A DNA stretch of 64,000 bases from Bacillota bacterium. GTDB taxonomy: Bacteria; Bacillota; Clostridia; Oscillospirales; Oscillospiraceae. Every line of letters starts with the position of its first letter. Positions within the stretch are counted from its first letter, which is position 1. The stretch lies in the NCBI GenBank assembly GCA_030529825.1, contig JAUMWD010000003.1:119641-183640 (forward strand), read 5' to 3'. Below, piece by piece: positions 52,969 through 62,124 of the stretch. The position numbers and the translations under genes were made by a program. Under the pieces are notes generated by a model that worked only from the letters and a program-made list of their open reading frames with translations, did not search any database and was not told the origin of the DNA.

Positions 52969-54191
52969 TGCTTAAATGCGGACTTTTGGGACGCAAGCTC
53001 GGCCACAGCTACTCTCCGCAGATTCACTCCATGTTAGGCGACTACGAGTATCTGCTTTACGAAAAGGAGCCCGAAGAGCTTGAAGCCTTTCTGAAAAGCG
53101 GCGAATTTGACGGGCTGAATGTGACCATCCCCTACAAGAAAAGCGTTTTGCCCTATTGCGCGGAGCTTTCGGACATTGCAAGGTCCATCGGCAGTGTCAA
53201 CACCATTGTGAAGCGCCCCGACGGTACCCTTTTCGGCGACAACACCGATGCCTTCGGCTTTGAAAGCCTTGTGCGCAGCAGCAAAATCGCTGTTGCAGAC
53301 AGCAAGGCCCTTGTGCTGGGCAGCGGAGGTGCCTCCGTCACCGTTTGCGCGGTGCTGAAAAATCTGGGCGCGAGGGAAATTGTCGTCATCTCCCGCAGCG
53401 GTGAGAACAACTACGAGAATATTTCCGTGCACGCGGACGCGGAAATAATCGTCAACACCACACCCGTGGGCATGTATCCCCGCAACGGCGAAGCGGCGCT
53501 TGATTTGAGTATTTTCAAGAGGTGCCGCGGTGTTCTTGACGTTGTTTACAATCCCGCACGCACGGCGCTTCTTCTGCAGGCGGAGGAGCTTGGCATTCCC
53601 TGCGCCTGCGGACTTCATATGTTAGTTGCCCAGGCAAAGCGCAGCAGCGAGCAGTTTATGGGTGCAAGCATTGTCGACGGCGAAATATCCCGCATTGAAA
53701 ATGCTCTCGGCAGACAGATGCAGAACATAATCATCATCGGTATGCCCGGCAGCGGCAAGACCACGGTTGCAAACCGTTTGGGTGAGCTTACGGGCAGAAG
53801 AGTCTGCGACACTGACGCGGAAATCGTTTCACGCGCAGGCATGAGCATTCCCGAGATTTTCGAAAAATTCGGCGAAGAGCATTTCAGGAGCCTTGAAACA
53901 GAGGTTATGAGTGACATGGGCAAGCAGGGCGGACTTATAATTTCCACCGGCGGAGGCTGTGTTACAAGGGATGAAAACTACCCTCTGCTTCATCAGAACG
54001 GCACCCTTGTCTGGATAAAGCGTGACCTTGAAAGCCTTGAGCGCAGCGGCAGACCCATTTCCATGCGAAGCGACCTCAAGGAGCTTTACGAAAAGCGCCG
54101 TCCCATGTATGAGCGCTTTGCAGACCTTTGCGTTGACAACAACGGAAGCCCCGAGGAAACCGTATCCCGTATTATGGAGGCATTACAATGA
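52968..54191 (+). CDS. aroE-aroK: Fused shikimate dehydrogenase-shikimate kinase
   Basis: A 407-residue two-enzyme fusion. Residues 1-245 are shikimate dehydrogenase: 'GLLGRKLGHSYSPQIHSML', catalytic Lys in 'LNVTIPYKK', Asp in 'FGDNTDAFGFESL', nucleotide site 'VLGSGGASVTVCAVL'. Residues 255-407 are shikimate kinase: P-loop 'IIGMPGSGKTTVANRLGELT', 'DTDAEIVSRAGMSIPEIF', 'STGGGCVTRDENY'. The fusion makes two consecutive steps one polypeptide. ATG 52968 overlaps the pheA stop in TGATG, after GAGGTGAT. Confidence 0.93.
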   Translation: MLKCGLLGRKLGHSYSPQIHSMLGDYEYLLYEKEPEELEAFLKSGEFDGLNVTIPYKKSVLPYCAELSDIARSIGSVNTIVKRPDGTLFGDNTDAFGFESLVRSSKIAVADSKALVLGSGGASVTVCAVLKNLGAREIVVISRSGENNYENISVHADAEIIVNTTPVGMYPRNGEAALDLSIFKRCRGVLDVVYNPARTALLLQAEELGIPCACGLHMLVAQAKRSSEQFMGASIVDGEISRIENALGRQMQNIIIIGMPGSGKTTVANRLGELTGRRVCDTDAEIVSRAGMSIPEIFEKFGEEHFRSLETEVMSDMGKQGGLIISTGGGCVTRDENYPLLHQNGTLVWIKRDLESLERSGRPISMRSDLKELYEKRRPMYERFADLCVDNNGSPEETVSRIMEALQ

Positions 54192-54628
54192 AATTTCTCA
54201 TTATAAACGGCCCTAATATCAATATGCTGGGCATAAGAGAGCCCTCGGTTTACGGCAGGCAGGATTACGCTGCGCTCAAGCAGTTTATTTCCGATACCTG
54301 CTCTGAAAACGGCATTGAATGCGAGCTGTTTCAGTCAAATCACGAGGGAGCAATCGTGGACAGAATTCAGAGTGCCTACGGCGTGTTTGACGGCATTGTG
54401 ATTAATCCCGCGGCATATACCCACACCAGTATTGCCATTTTAGATGCCCTGAAGGCTGTGGCAATTCCCGCCGTTGAGGTGCATATCTCCGATGTGTCCG
54501 CGAGAGAGGATTTCCGTCAGATCTCCTACGCAGGCATGGCCTGCATAAAGACCTATATGGGCCTTGGCTTTGAGGGCTACAGGCAGGCTGTTATTTATCT
54601 CAAAAACTATTTGGAGGCAGATAAATGA
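54188..54628 (+). CDS. aroQ: Type II 3-dehydroquinate dehydratase
   Basis: A 146-residue small type II enzyme removing water from 3-dehydroquinate. Signatures 'LIINGPNINMLGIREPSVYG' (with the catalytic Tyr), 'GIVINPAAYTHTSIAILDAL' and 'EVHISDVSAREDFRQISY'. It supplies the substrate of the fused AroE. Four-base overlaps on both sides. Confidence 0.95.
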   Translation: MKFLIINGPNINMLGIREPSVYGRQDYAALKQFISDTCSENGIECELFQSNHEGAIVDRIQSAYGVFDGIVINPAAYTHTSIAILDALKAVAIPAVEVHISDVSAREDFRQISYAGMACIKTYMGLGFEGYRQAVIYLKNYLEADK

Positions 54629-55812
54629 TATCCGAAAAATACATCAGCTGGGGCAACGCAGGCTCCACCATAAGAGAGCTTGCCGCCTACGGCGCGGAGC
54701 GGGCAAAAATCGTGGGCAGAGAAAATGTTTATGACTTCACCATCGGGAGCCCCAGCATTGCGCCTCCCAAGGCACTGCTTGACACCGTTTCCCGCCTCTG
54801 CGCCGAAGCCGACCCCACGCAGCTTCACGCCTACGCCCCGGCGGCAGGCATTGAATCCGTGCGAGAAAAAATTGCCCGTGAGCTCAACGAAAGCTTCGGC
54901 GCAGATTACGATGCAGGGGATATTTACATGACTCACGGCGCATCCTCCGCCCTTGCAATTCTTTGCGCGGCGCTTTTGTCAGAGGGTGACGAGGCCCTTG
55001 TTATCGCACCCTACTTCCCCGAGTACAAAACCTATATTGAGCAGACAGGCGCGGTCATGACCGAGGTGCTCTGCGACCTTGAAAGCTTTCAGATGGACAT
55101 GGGTGCATTCGCCGGTAAAATCACGGAAAAGACCGCAGCAGTTATCATCAACTCACCCAACAATCCCAGCGGCGTTGTGCTTTCCGAGGGCAGCATAAGT
55201 GCCATTGCCGCCGTGCTGAACAAAAAGGCGGAGGAATACGGCCACCCCATTTACATTATCGCTGATGAGCCCTACAGAGAGCTTGTTTACGGCGGAATTG
55301 AGGTCCCCTTTATTCCCGGACTCTATGCCGACACTCTCTACTGCTATTCCTTCAGCAAATCCGTTTCCCTGCCCGGTGAGCGCATAGGCTACATTGCCAT
55401 ATCAAAGGCCATGGCAGATTATTCAAATGTGAAAGCCGCGGTGTACGGCGCCGCCAGAGCCCTGGGCTATGTCTGTGTTTCTCCGCTGTTTCAGCTTGCC
55501 GTTGCGGAAACTCTGGGCGAGCTTTCCGACATTTTTCTTTACGACGAAAACAGAACGCTTCTCTATGATGCTCTGCAAGAAATGGGCTACCGCTGTATTA
55601 AGCCCGACGGTGCGTTCTATCTCTTCATCAAAACTCCCGTCAGCGACTCAAGGGCCTTCTGCCGCAAGGCAATGGAAAAGGACCTGCTTCTTGTTCCCGG
55701 TGATGACTTCGGCTGCCCGGGCTTTGCCCGACTTGCCTATTGCGTTCCCGTGGAAAGAATAAAAAAATCCCTGCCGGCGTTCAAATGGCTGGCAGAGGAA
55801 TACGGCTTGTAA
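54625..55812 (+). CDS. PLP-dependent class I aminotransferase
   Basis: A 395-residue fold type I aminotransferase. Visible are 'FTIGSPSIAPPKALLDTV', 'MTHGASSALAILCAALLSEGDEA', 'IINSPNNPSGVVLS', 'IADEPYRELVYGG' and the PLP lysine in 'YSFSKSVSLPGERIGYIA'. Last gene of the aromatic operon, so it probably aminates phenylpyruvate and 4-hydroxyphenylpyruvate; aspartate-aminotransferase annotation would be equally natural from family alone. Confidence 0.88.
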   Translation: MISEKYISWGNAGSTIRELAAYGAERAKIVGRENVYDFTIGSPSIAPPKALLDTVSRLCAEADPTQLHAYAPAAGIESVREKIARELNESFGADYDAGDIYMTHGASSALAILCAALLSEGDEALVIAPYFPEYKTYIEQTGAVMTEVLCDLESFQMDMGAFAGKITEKTAAVIINSPNNPSGVVLSEGSISAIAAVLNKKAEEYGHPIYIIADEPYRELVYGGIEVPFIPGLYADTLYCYSFSKSVSLPGERIGYIAISKAMADYSNVKAAVYGAARALGYVCVSPLFQLAVAETLGELSDIFLYDENRTLLYDALQEMGYRCIKPDGAFYLFIKTPVSDSRAFCRKAMEKDLLLVPGDDFGCPGFARLAYCVPVERIKKSLPAFKWLAEEYGL

Positions 55813-55818
55813 GAAACG

Positions 55819-55852
55819 AAAAAAGCAAGGTACGTTGTACCTTGCTTTTTTT
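55819..55852. terminator. Bidirectional terminator
   Basis: AAAAAGCAAGGTAC / GTACCTTGCTTTTT, 3-base loop, ending the aromatic operon and the convergent oxidoreductase gene. Confidence 0.9.
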
Positions 55853-55863
55853 CGTTTGGATAG

Positions 55864-58503
55864 TTATTTCTTGATGTACTTTACCTTGTTGGCAACGACC
55901 TTGCCGATTTTTGCGGGAGCACCTGCGTAGATGCTGCCGATGTTCTTAAAGTAGGCCTTGCCGCAGGCATCGGTGACGCGCTCCAGATGGATTGCATCAA
56001 ACCTGCACTTGGTGGTGCAGATGCCGCAGCCAACGCACATATACTCATCAATGACAACTGCGCCGCAGCCGAGGCAGCGGTCGGCTTCCTTCTTGATCTG
56101 TTCCTCGGTGAAAGTGCCGCGGAGGTCCTTGAAGGTCTTCTTTGCTTCCTCAACGGAGCCTGCAGCGGCCTTCTGTCTGGGCGTCTGGTCGAAGGAGGTG
56201 GAGGAGAATGCAACATTTTCCTTGTTAAGTGCCTTATAGTCGCGGTTGTCGCGGCCGAAGGTAAGAGTCTGACCCTCGTGGACATAGCGATGGATGGAGA
56301 TAGAGGCTTCCTTACCTGCCGCAATGGCATCGATTGCAAACTTGGGGCCGGTGACTGCATCACCGCCGGCAAAGATATCGGAAATGCTGGTCTGATAGGT
56401 CTTTGCGTTTGCGAGAACATTGCCCTTTTCGCCGGTCTTTACGCCAAACGCGGAGACATCAATCTTCTGACCGATGGCAGCGATGACACTGTCAACCTCG
56501 CACTCATCGCCCTCACAGATGAGCTTCACGGCCTTGCCGTTTTCGCCCTTGATTTCAACGGGCTTGTGCTCAAAGAGGAACTTTACGCCCTCGGCCTTTG
56601 CTTCGGCGACCTCCGCAGGATCGGCGGGCATGTCTTCTTCCTTTCTGCGGTAGCAGACGGTGACATCGGCACCGAGACGGACAGCTGCGCGGGCAACATC
56701 AATGGCAACATTGCCGCCGCCGATGACAACGCATTTCTTGCCGATTTCGGGCTTCTCACCGAGGTTGACTGCCTTCAGGAAGTCAATGCCGGAGAATACG
56801 CCCTCAAGCTCTTCGCCTGCAACACCCAGCTTGGAGCCCTTCTGTGCGCCCACGGCAAGGTAGAATGCCTTGTAGCCCTCTGCACGGAGTGCATCGAGAG
56901 TGATGTCCTTGCCCACTTCAATGCCGCACTTGAACTCAACGCCCAGCTCCTTGAGAACATCAATCTCGGAGTTAATAACATCCTTTTCAAGACGGAAGGA
57001 AGGGATACCCAGAGTGAGCATACCGCCCAGGGCCTTTTCCTTTTCAAATACGGTTACGGGGTAGCCCTTGACAGCAAGATAGTATGCGCAGGAAAGACCT
57101 GCAGGGCCTGCACCGATGACGGCGATCTTTTCGGAATATGCTCTGCCAATCTGATTGAGCATCTTGGGAACGAAGCGTGTTGCGGAGTCAAGGTCCTTCT
57201 CGGCGATGAACTTCTTGATGTCGTCGATTGCGACAGCCTCGTCAACGGAGGCACGGGTGCAGGCCTCTTCGCACTTCTTGTTGCAGATGCGTCCGCAGAC
57301 TGCGGGGAAGGGGTTTTCCTTCTTGATAAGCTCCAAAGCCTCGGTGTAGCGGCCCTCGGAGGCAAGTCTTAGGTAGCCCTGAACGGAAATGTGTGCGGGG
57401 CAGGCGGTCTTGCAGGGGGCGGTACCGGTGGCAACAACATCGGAGCGATTCTCGCGGTAGTCCACATTGTAGGTTTTCTTATTAATGAAAGCCTTCTTCT
57501 CGGGGATGTGCTCATCCTTGAGCTCAACGGGCTTAATCTCGCAGAGCTTGGCACCTAACTTCAGAGCATTGGTCTGGCAGTTTTCAACACACTGGCCGCA
57601 GGCAACGCACTTTTCCTTCTCAATGACTGCCTTGTAGTTGGAACGGATGCCGTCGGGCTTGCGGAACATATTTGCAATTCTTAAGGAGTAGCAGGAGCAG
57701 CCGCAGCAGTTGCAGATTGCGCCGGGTGCTTCGTTGAAGCCCAGAGTCTGGTCAACCTCGTGAACAAGACCGTTGTCCTCTGCGTTCTTGAGAATTTCAT
57801 AGGCCTCTTCCTTGGAAATCTGACGGTGCTTGCCGGACTTGATGTAGGCAAGTGCATTCTCGTTGAGGTAGATGCACATATCCTCTTCAAGGTGTCCGCA
57901 GCCCTCGCCCATAAGTCTTCTGGAACGGCGGCAGGAGCAGGGACCCACGGAAATGGTGCTTGCGTTTTCCACAAGACGGTATACCTCGTCATACTCTGCC
58001 CTGCGGGTTTCGGATTTGATTGCGGAATCAACGGGCATTACACGCATGAAGCACATGCCGCGGTCCAGCATGGGAGCGAGAACGGAAATTCTCTTTCTGG
58101 TGTATTCCTCGAAGCACTCGCCCAGAATGGGGTACTTTTCGCAAAGCTCGGTGTTGCCCAGAACATCTTCCATAATGCCGGGTACCCATACGGTGTAGTG
58201 ATACTTCAGAACGCCGTCGGACTCGGTCTCGCGGATCGCGCCCACCCACAGCAGCTTCTTGACCTGCTCGGCGGTGTATGCAATGTCTTTCTTTGCCCTG
58301 CGGGCGATTTCCTCAACAGTTCTGGGGGTTTCCAGCTTGAGGTGCATCATCACCTCGCACATATCGTCGTCAACGATGGTGTCGAACATTACATACTCGG
58401 AATCGTTGTAGGTGATACCGGTGTAGGTGAGGCTCTCAAGACTAATCTTGGTGCAGAGCTTCAGAATGTTTGGTCTTTTATAATCATGTGTTCTGTGTTG
58501 CAT
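55864..58503 (-). CDS. GltD-type FAD/Fe-S NAD(P)H oxidoreductase
   Basis: An 879-residue fusion. The N-terminal ~300 residues have a winged-helix-like start and Cys clusters ('GPCSCRRSRRLMGEGC', 'CNCCGCSCYSL'). A ferredoxin-like site 'CVACGQCVENCQTNAL' follows. The core is the glutamate synthase small-subunit module: 'CKTACPAHISVQGYLRLA', 'VCGRICNKKCEEACTR', FAD motif 'VIGAGPAGLSCAYYLA', NAD(P) motif 'VIGGGNVAIDVARAAV' and 'DIFAGGDAVTGPKFAIDAI'. The C-terminus has another pair of clusters ('CLGCGAV', 'CVGCGICTTKC'). It probably shuttles electrons between NAD(P)H and ferredoxin-like partners. Start fixed by AGGAGG. Confidence 0.87.
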   Translation of the reverse strand: MQHRTHDYKRPNILKLCTKISLESLTYTGITYNDSEYVMFDTIVDDDMCEVMMHLKLETPRTVEEIARRAKKDIAYTAEQVKKLLWVGAIRETESDGVLKYHYTVWVPGIMEDVLGNTELCEKYPILGECFEEYTRKRISVLAPMLDRGMCFMRVMPVDSAIKSETRRAEYDEVYRLVENASTISVGPCSCRRSRRLMGEGCGHLEEDMCIYLNENALAYIKSGKHRQISKEEAYEILKNAEDNGLVHEVDQTLGFNEAPGAICNCCGCSCYSLRIANMFRKPDGIRSNYKAVIEKEKCVACGQCVENCQTNALKLGAKLCEIKPVELKDEHIPEKKAFINKKTYNVDYRENRSDVVATGTAPCKTACPAHISVQGYLRLASEGRYTEALELIKKENPFPAVCGRICNKKCEEACTRASVDEAVAIDDIKKFIAEKDLDSATRFVPKMLNQIGRAYSEKIAVIGAGPAGLSCAYYLAVKGYPVTVFEKEKALGGMLTLGIPSFRLEKDVINSEIDVLKELGVEFKCGIEVGKDITLDALRAEGYKAFYLAVGAQKGSKLGVAGEELEGVFSGIDFLKAVNLGEKPEIGKKCVVIGGGNVAIDVARAAVRLGADVTVCYRRKEEDMPADPAEVAEAKAEGVKFLFEHKPVEIKGENGKAVKLICEGDECEVDSVIAAIGQKIDVSAFGVKTGEKGNVLANAKTYQTSISDIFAGGDAVTGPKFAIDAIAAGKEASISIHRYVHEGQTLTFGRDNRDYKALNKENVAFSSTSFDQTPRQKAAAGSVEEAKKTFKDLRGTFTEEQIKKEADRCLGCGAVVIDEYMCVGCGICTTKCRFDAIHLERVTDACGKAYFKNIGSIYAGAPAKIGKVVANKVKYIKK

Positions 58504-58546
58504 AGTACTCCTCCTTGATATTTGATTAACAAACACGCTTGCTTTA

Positions 58547-58575
58547 AGTATACTTGTATCAGAACGGAAATTCAA
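58547..58575 (-). promoter_or_regulatory. Sigma-A promoter of the GltD-type gene
   Basis: On the minus strand TTGAAT and TATACT are 17 bases apart; the -10 box is 44 bases before the start codon. Confidence 0.75.
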
Positions 58576-58714
58576 GCATTTGTTTTAGCGATTTCCCTAT
58601 TTAATTCTGTTTCAGAAGCAAATCTGACAGATTATAACTGTTTTGCCTTTATATGCATTTGGCTGCTTCACGAATATTCAGCTTGTCAATTCTGCCGCCG
58701 TGTGGGGAAATGAA

Positions 58715-58749
58715 AATTCCGGTAATACATTAGCAGTATTACCGGAATT
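58715..58749. repeat. 14-bp perfect inverted repeat
   Basis: AATTCCGGTAATAC / GTATTACCGGAATT with loop ATTAGCA, then TGTTG. It has the shape of a terminator, but no gene ends nearby on either strand. Confidence 0.6.
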
Positions 58750-59013
58750 GTTGTACCTTGCGTACAGGGGAATTTCAGAAGGCAGCAGCCCTTTCAGCGT
58801 GCTGTTAGGTAAGAACACATGTTAATGCTCGCCGATGTTTATTACCGTAACACAATTATACAATGTTGAGGGAAGGTTACAAGTCCGGTTGGCAGTTTAA
58901 TGTAGAAAATTAATAATTGACTTTGTATATGGTGTACAAAAGACCAAGCATTCTTTCGAATTCCCGGTCCTGCATTGCTTATGCCATGCCGCGGTACATA
59001 AGAGTGCCGCAGA

Positions 59014-59045
59014 AAAAATGTGCCTGAGCAAAAGCACTCAGGCAC
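59014..59045 (-). terminator. Intrinsic terminator
   Basis: On the minus strand GTGCCTGAG / CTCAGGCAC with an 8-base loop, followed by ATTTTTT. Confidence 0.85.
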
Positions 59046-59079
59046 ATTGAATATCAGATTTTATGTTGCGATGCCGTGA

Positions 59080-60282
59080 TCAGATCTGTGCAAAGGCCTG
59101 CTCAAAGTCGGCGATAATGTCGTCTGCGTTCTCAAGACCTACGGAGAGACGGATGAGGCCTGCGGAGATGCCGGCTGCCTTCAAATCCTCGGGACCGTAG
59201 GTGGAGTGAGTCATGGATGCGGGATGCTCGATGAGGGTTTCTGCGTCGCCCAGAGAAACAGCGATGGTGCAGAGCTTAAGAGCATTGCAGAACTTCATGC
59301 CTGCTTCCTTGCCGCCCTTGACCTCGAAGGACATCATGCCGCCGAAGTCCTTCATCTGGCGCTTTGCAATCTCGTGACCGGGATGAGAGGGAAGTCCGGG
59401 ATAATTGACGACCTCGACCTTTTCGTTGTTGTAGAGGTACTCGGCAATCTTCTTTGCGCTTTCGGTGTGGCGTGCAACGCGCAGCTCGAGAGTCTTGAGA
59501 CCGCGGAGAATGAGCCATGCTTCGAAGGGGCCCATGGTTGCGCCGGTCATGTCCTTGAGACCGAACATCTTTACCTTGGTGATGAATTCAGCGGAGCCAA
59601 CAACGAATCCGGCAATGACATCGCCGTGACCGTTGAGATACTTGGTGGCAGAGTGAACAACAACATCAGCGCCCAGCTTCAGAGGATTCTGAAGTGCGGG
59701 AGAAGCGAAGGTGTTGTCGCAGACGACCTTGATGTCCTTGTTGTACTCGTGTGCGGTCTTTGCCAGAAGCTCGATATCGGTGATTTTCAGGTTGGGGTTT
59801 GCGGGAGTTTCGAGGTAAACAGCAACGGTGTTTTCCTTCAGATTTGCCTTGAGGTTCTCAATCTTGCTCAGGTCGGTGAAGGTTACCTCAACGCCGTACT
59901 CGGTCATGCCGTGATTCAGAAGAGCAAAGGTGCAGCCGTACAGGGTTTCGTCAGCAACAATGTGCTTGCCGGCGCCTGCGATTGACCACAGGCAGGCGGA
60001 AATTGCGCCCATGCCGGAGGCAGCTGCCGCGCAGGCTTCGCCGCCCTCAAGAGCTGCAATCTTGTTCTCGAGAACAGTGGTAGTGGGGTTGCCCAGACGG
60101 GTGTAGATGTAGCCGCCCTCTTCACCTGCGAATCTGCGGCCGCCCTGCTCGCAGCAATCGAAGTAGAAGGTGGAAGTCTGGTAAATAGGCATGGTAAGAG
60201 AACCGTACTGGGTGTCTCTTATGTTGCCGGCGTGTACTGCCTTGGTACCGAAGCCTACTTTTTCGAGCATTTCTTTGTCCAT
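59080..60282 (-). CDS. Cys/Met-metabolism PLP enzyme (methionine gamma-lyase / cystathionine gamma-lyase type)
   Basis: A 400-residue enzyme of the Cys/Met metabolism PLP family. Signatures: 'FGTKAVHAGNIRDTQYGSL', 'IYQTSTFYFDCCEQGG', 'YTRLGNPTTTVLENKIAALE', 'AAASGMGAISACL', 'VCDNTFASPALQNPLKLGAD', the PLP lysine in 'VHSATKYLNGHGDVIAG'. Length and the 'GCTFALLNHGMTEYG' segment resemble methionine gamma-lyase, but the family cannot be split with certainty by eye. It stands alone with its own consensus promoter and terminator. Start fixed by GGAGAG; the frame is open 144 bases further upstream. Confidence 0.88.
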   Translation of the reverse strand: MDKEMLEKVGFGTKAVHAGNIRDTQYGSLTMPIYQTSTFYFDCCEQGGRRFAGEEGGYIYTRLGNPTTTVLENKIAALEGGEACAAAASGMGAISACLWSIAGAGKHIVADETLYGCTFALLNHGMTEYGVEVTFTDLSKIENLKANLKENTVAVYLETPANPNLKITDIELLAKTAHEYNKDIKVVCDNTFASPALQNPLKLGADVVVHSATKYLNGHGDVIAGFVVGSAEFITKVKMFGLKDMTGATMGPFEAWLILRGLKTLELRVARHTESAKKIAEYLYNNEKVEVVNYPGLPSHPGHEIAKRQMKDFGGMMSFEVKGGKEAGMKFCNALKLCTIAVSLGDAETLIEHPASMTHSTYGPEDLKAAGISAGLIRLSVGLENADDIIADFEQAFAQI

Positions 60283-60336
60283 AGTTTTCTCTCCATTCGT
60301 ATTTTTTTTTGTGCAGTTTGCTGATAATTTAACAAT

Positions 60337-60365
60337 ATTATACAGTATTCTGTAACATCTGTCAA
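60337..60365 (-). promoter_or_regulatory. Consensus sigma-A promoter
   Basis: On the minus strand TTGACA - 17 bases - TATAAT, a perfect match to both consensus boxes, 55 bases before the PLP enzyme start. Confidence 0.88.
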
Positions 60366-60447
60366 TGATGACGGGGTGTTTGACTGCGCCAAAAATCGCC
60401 TTTGATTTTTGTGTGCTTTGTCGCAAAACGGCTGCCGCATATACAAT

Positions 60448-60475
60448 ATCCCCGGGGCTTGATTGCCCCGGGGAT
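60448..60475 (-). terminator. Hairpin after guaA
   Basis: ATCCCCGGGGC / GCCCCGGGGAT, 11-bp perfect stem with a 6-base loop, 50 bases past the guaA stop. The T run is weak. Confidence 0.65.
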
Positions 60476-60524
60476 TAAGCTGATTATAGGTATTTGCATC
60501 AAGTTTTCAGGACAGACAAGGGAC

Positions 60525-62054
60525 TTATTCCCATTCCACTGTCGCAGGCGGCTTGCTTGTAATGTCGTAGGCAACACGGGTGACAGAGCCCACCTCGTTT
60601 GTGATGCGGGAGCTTGCCGCGGAAAGCACCTCATAGGGCAGACGGGCCCAGTCGGCGGTCATGAAATCGTCAGTGGTGACAGCGCGGAGAATTACGGTAT
60701 AGCCATAGGTGCGGGCGTCGCCCATAACACCCACGCTTCTGCTGCTGTCCAGCACCGCAAAGTACTGGCTCGTGCAGGTGCCGAGACCTGCGGCGGCGAG
60801 CTCTTCGCGGAAAATAGCGTCAGCCTCACGAAGAATGCCGAGCTTTTCCTCGGTTATTTCACCGAGAATGCGAATGGCAAGTCCGGGACCGGGGAAGGGC
60901 TGGCGGGAAACCAGATACTCGGGAAGTCCCAGCTCTCTGCCGAGCTGGCGCACCTCGTCCTTAAACAGCAGGCCCAGAGGCTCAATAATTTCTCTGAAAT
61001 CCACAAAATCGGGAAGTCCGCCAACATTGTGGTGACTCTTTATGGTTGCCGAAGCGCCCAGACCGGATTCGATAATGTCGGGATATATGGTGCCCTGGGC
61101 AAGGAAGTCCACAGCACCGATTTTCTTACCCTCTTCCTCAAAAACGCGGATGAACTCTTCGCCGATGATTTTTCTCTTTCGTTCGGGCTCTGTTATGCCC
61201 TTAAGTCTGGCGAGGAAGCGTGCCTGCGCGTTTACGCGCACAAAGTTGATGTTCCAGGGAGCAAAGGCTCTTTCCACCTCGTCACCCTCGTCCTTGCGCA
61301 TAAGACCGTGGTCAACGAAAACACAGGTGAGGCGGTCACCGATTGCTTCGGCAAGAAGCGCGGCGCATACGGAGGAATCCACGCCGCCGGAGAGGGCGAG
61401 AAGCACTCTGCCGCTGCCGATTTTTTCGCGCAGAGAGGCAACTGCCTTGACGCAGTAGTCATCCATACTCCAGTCACCCTTGCAGCCGCAGATGTCAAAA
61501 AGGAAATTGTGCAGAAGCTGCGCGCCGAATTCGGTGTGGGTTACTTCGGGATGAAACTGAACGCCGAAGAGCTTTCTGCTTTCGTCGCACATGGCGGCAC
61601 AGGGGCAGTGATCGGTGTGGGCAACGATACGGAAGCCCTCGGGTGCGGTTTTTACATAGTCGGTATGGCTCATCCAGCAAATGCTGGTTTCGGGGATGCC
61701 GCTGAACAATACGCAATCGTCAGTATAAAGCTCGGTCTTGCCGTATTCACTGATGCTTCCGGCAGAGCAGATTTCACCCTTGCCCATCCATGCTAACAGC
61801 TGGCAGCCGTAGCAGATGCCCAGTACGGGGATTCCCGCGTTGAGTATCTCGGGGTCAAAGTGAGGAGATGCTTCGTCGTATACACTGTTTGGGCCGCCGG
61901 TGAAAATAATACCCGAATAGCTGCCTGACTTCAGCTCGTCAAGACTGATCTTGTTATAGGCTTTTACTTCAGCGTAAACCTTATGCTCGCGTACTCTGCG
62001 TGCAATAAGCTGATTATACTGGCCGCCGAAATCCAGTACGATAATCTTATCCAT
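60525..62054 (-). CDS. guaA: GMP synthase (glutamine-hydrolysing)
   Basis: A 509-residue enzyme converting XMP to GMP. The glutamine amidotransferase half has '[13 protein letters not shown]', nucleophile Cys in '[12 protein letters not shown]' and '[14 protein letters not shown]'. The synthetase half has the PP-loop '[21 protein letters not shown]', '[15 protein letters not shown]', and the C-terminal dimer domain '[18 protein letters not shown]' to 'KPPATVEWE'. Full length. GGGAGG precedes the ATG. Confidence 0.97.
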   Translation of the reverse strand: MDKIIVLDFGGQYNQLIARRVREHKVYAEVKAYNKISLDELKSGSYSGIIFTGGPNSVYDEASPHFDPEILNAGIPVLGICYGCQLLAWMGKGEICSAGSISEYGKTELYTDDCVLFSGIPETSICWMSHTDYVKTAPEGFRIVAHTDHCPCAAMCDESRKLFGVQFHPEVTHTEFGAQLLHNFLFDICGCKGDWSMDDYCVKAVASLREKIGSGRVLLALSGGVDSSVCAALLAEAIGDRLTCVFVDHGLMRKDEGDEVERAFAPWNINFVRVNAQARFLARLKGITEPERKRKIIGEEFIRVFEEEGKKIGAVDFLAQGTIYPDIIESGLGASATIKSHHNVGGLPDFVDFREIIEPLGLLFKDEVRQLGRELGLPEYLVSRQPFPGPGLAIRILGEITEEKLGILREADAIFREELAAAGLGTCTSQYFAVLDSSRSVGVMGDARTYGYTVILRAVTTDDFMTADWARLPYEVLSAASSRITNEVGSVTRVAYDITSKPPATVEWE

Positions 62055-62124
62055 ATATCCTCCCGTCAGAGTGAAATTTCAGAATTACCCGTATTTGCTT
62101 CGTCTGTCACAGAACGGAGTATTT

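Larger units (their letters stand above)
58504..59013. other. Intergenic region
   Basis: No gene is supported in this 510-base stretch. It carries the promoter at 58547-58575 (minus) and a hairpin at 58715-58749; the rest is AT-rich and featureless by eye. Confidence 0.5.

Noticed and set aside
55987-57372. Long open frame on the plus strand opposite the GltD-type gene
   Set aside because: It is the antisense of a clearly coding, GC-biased gene; no ribosome site and no protein family.
60402-61796. Long plus-strand frame opposite guaA
   Set aside because: Antisense shadow of guaA; no recognisable domain.
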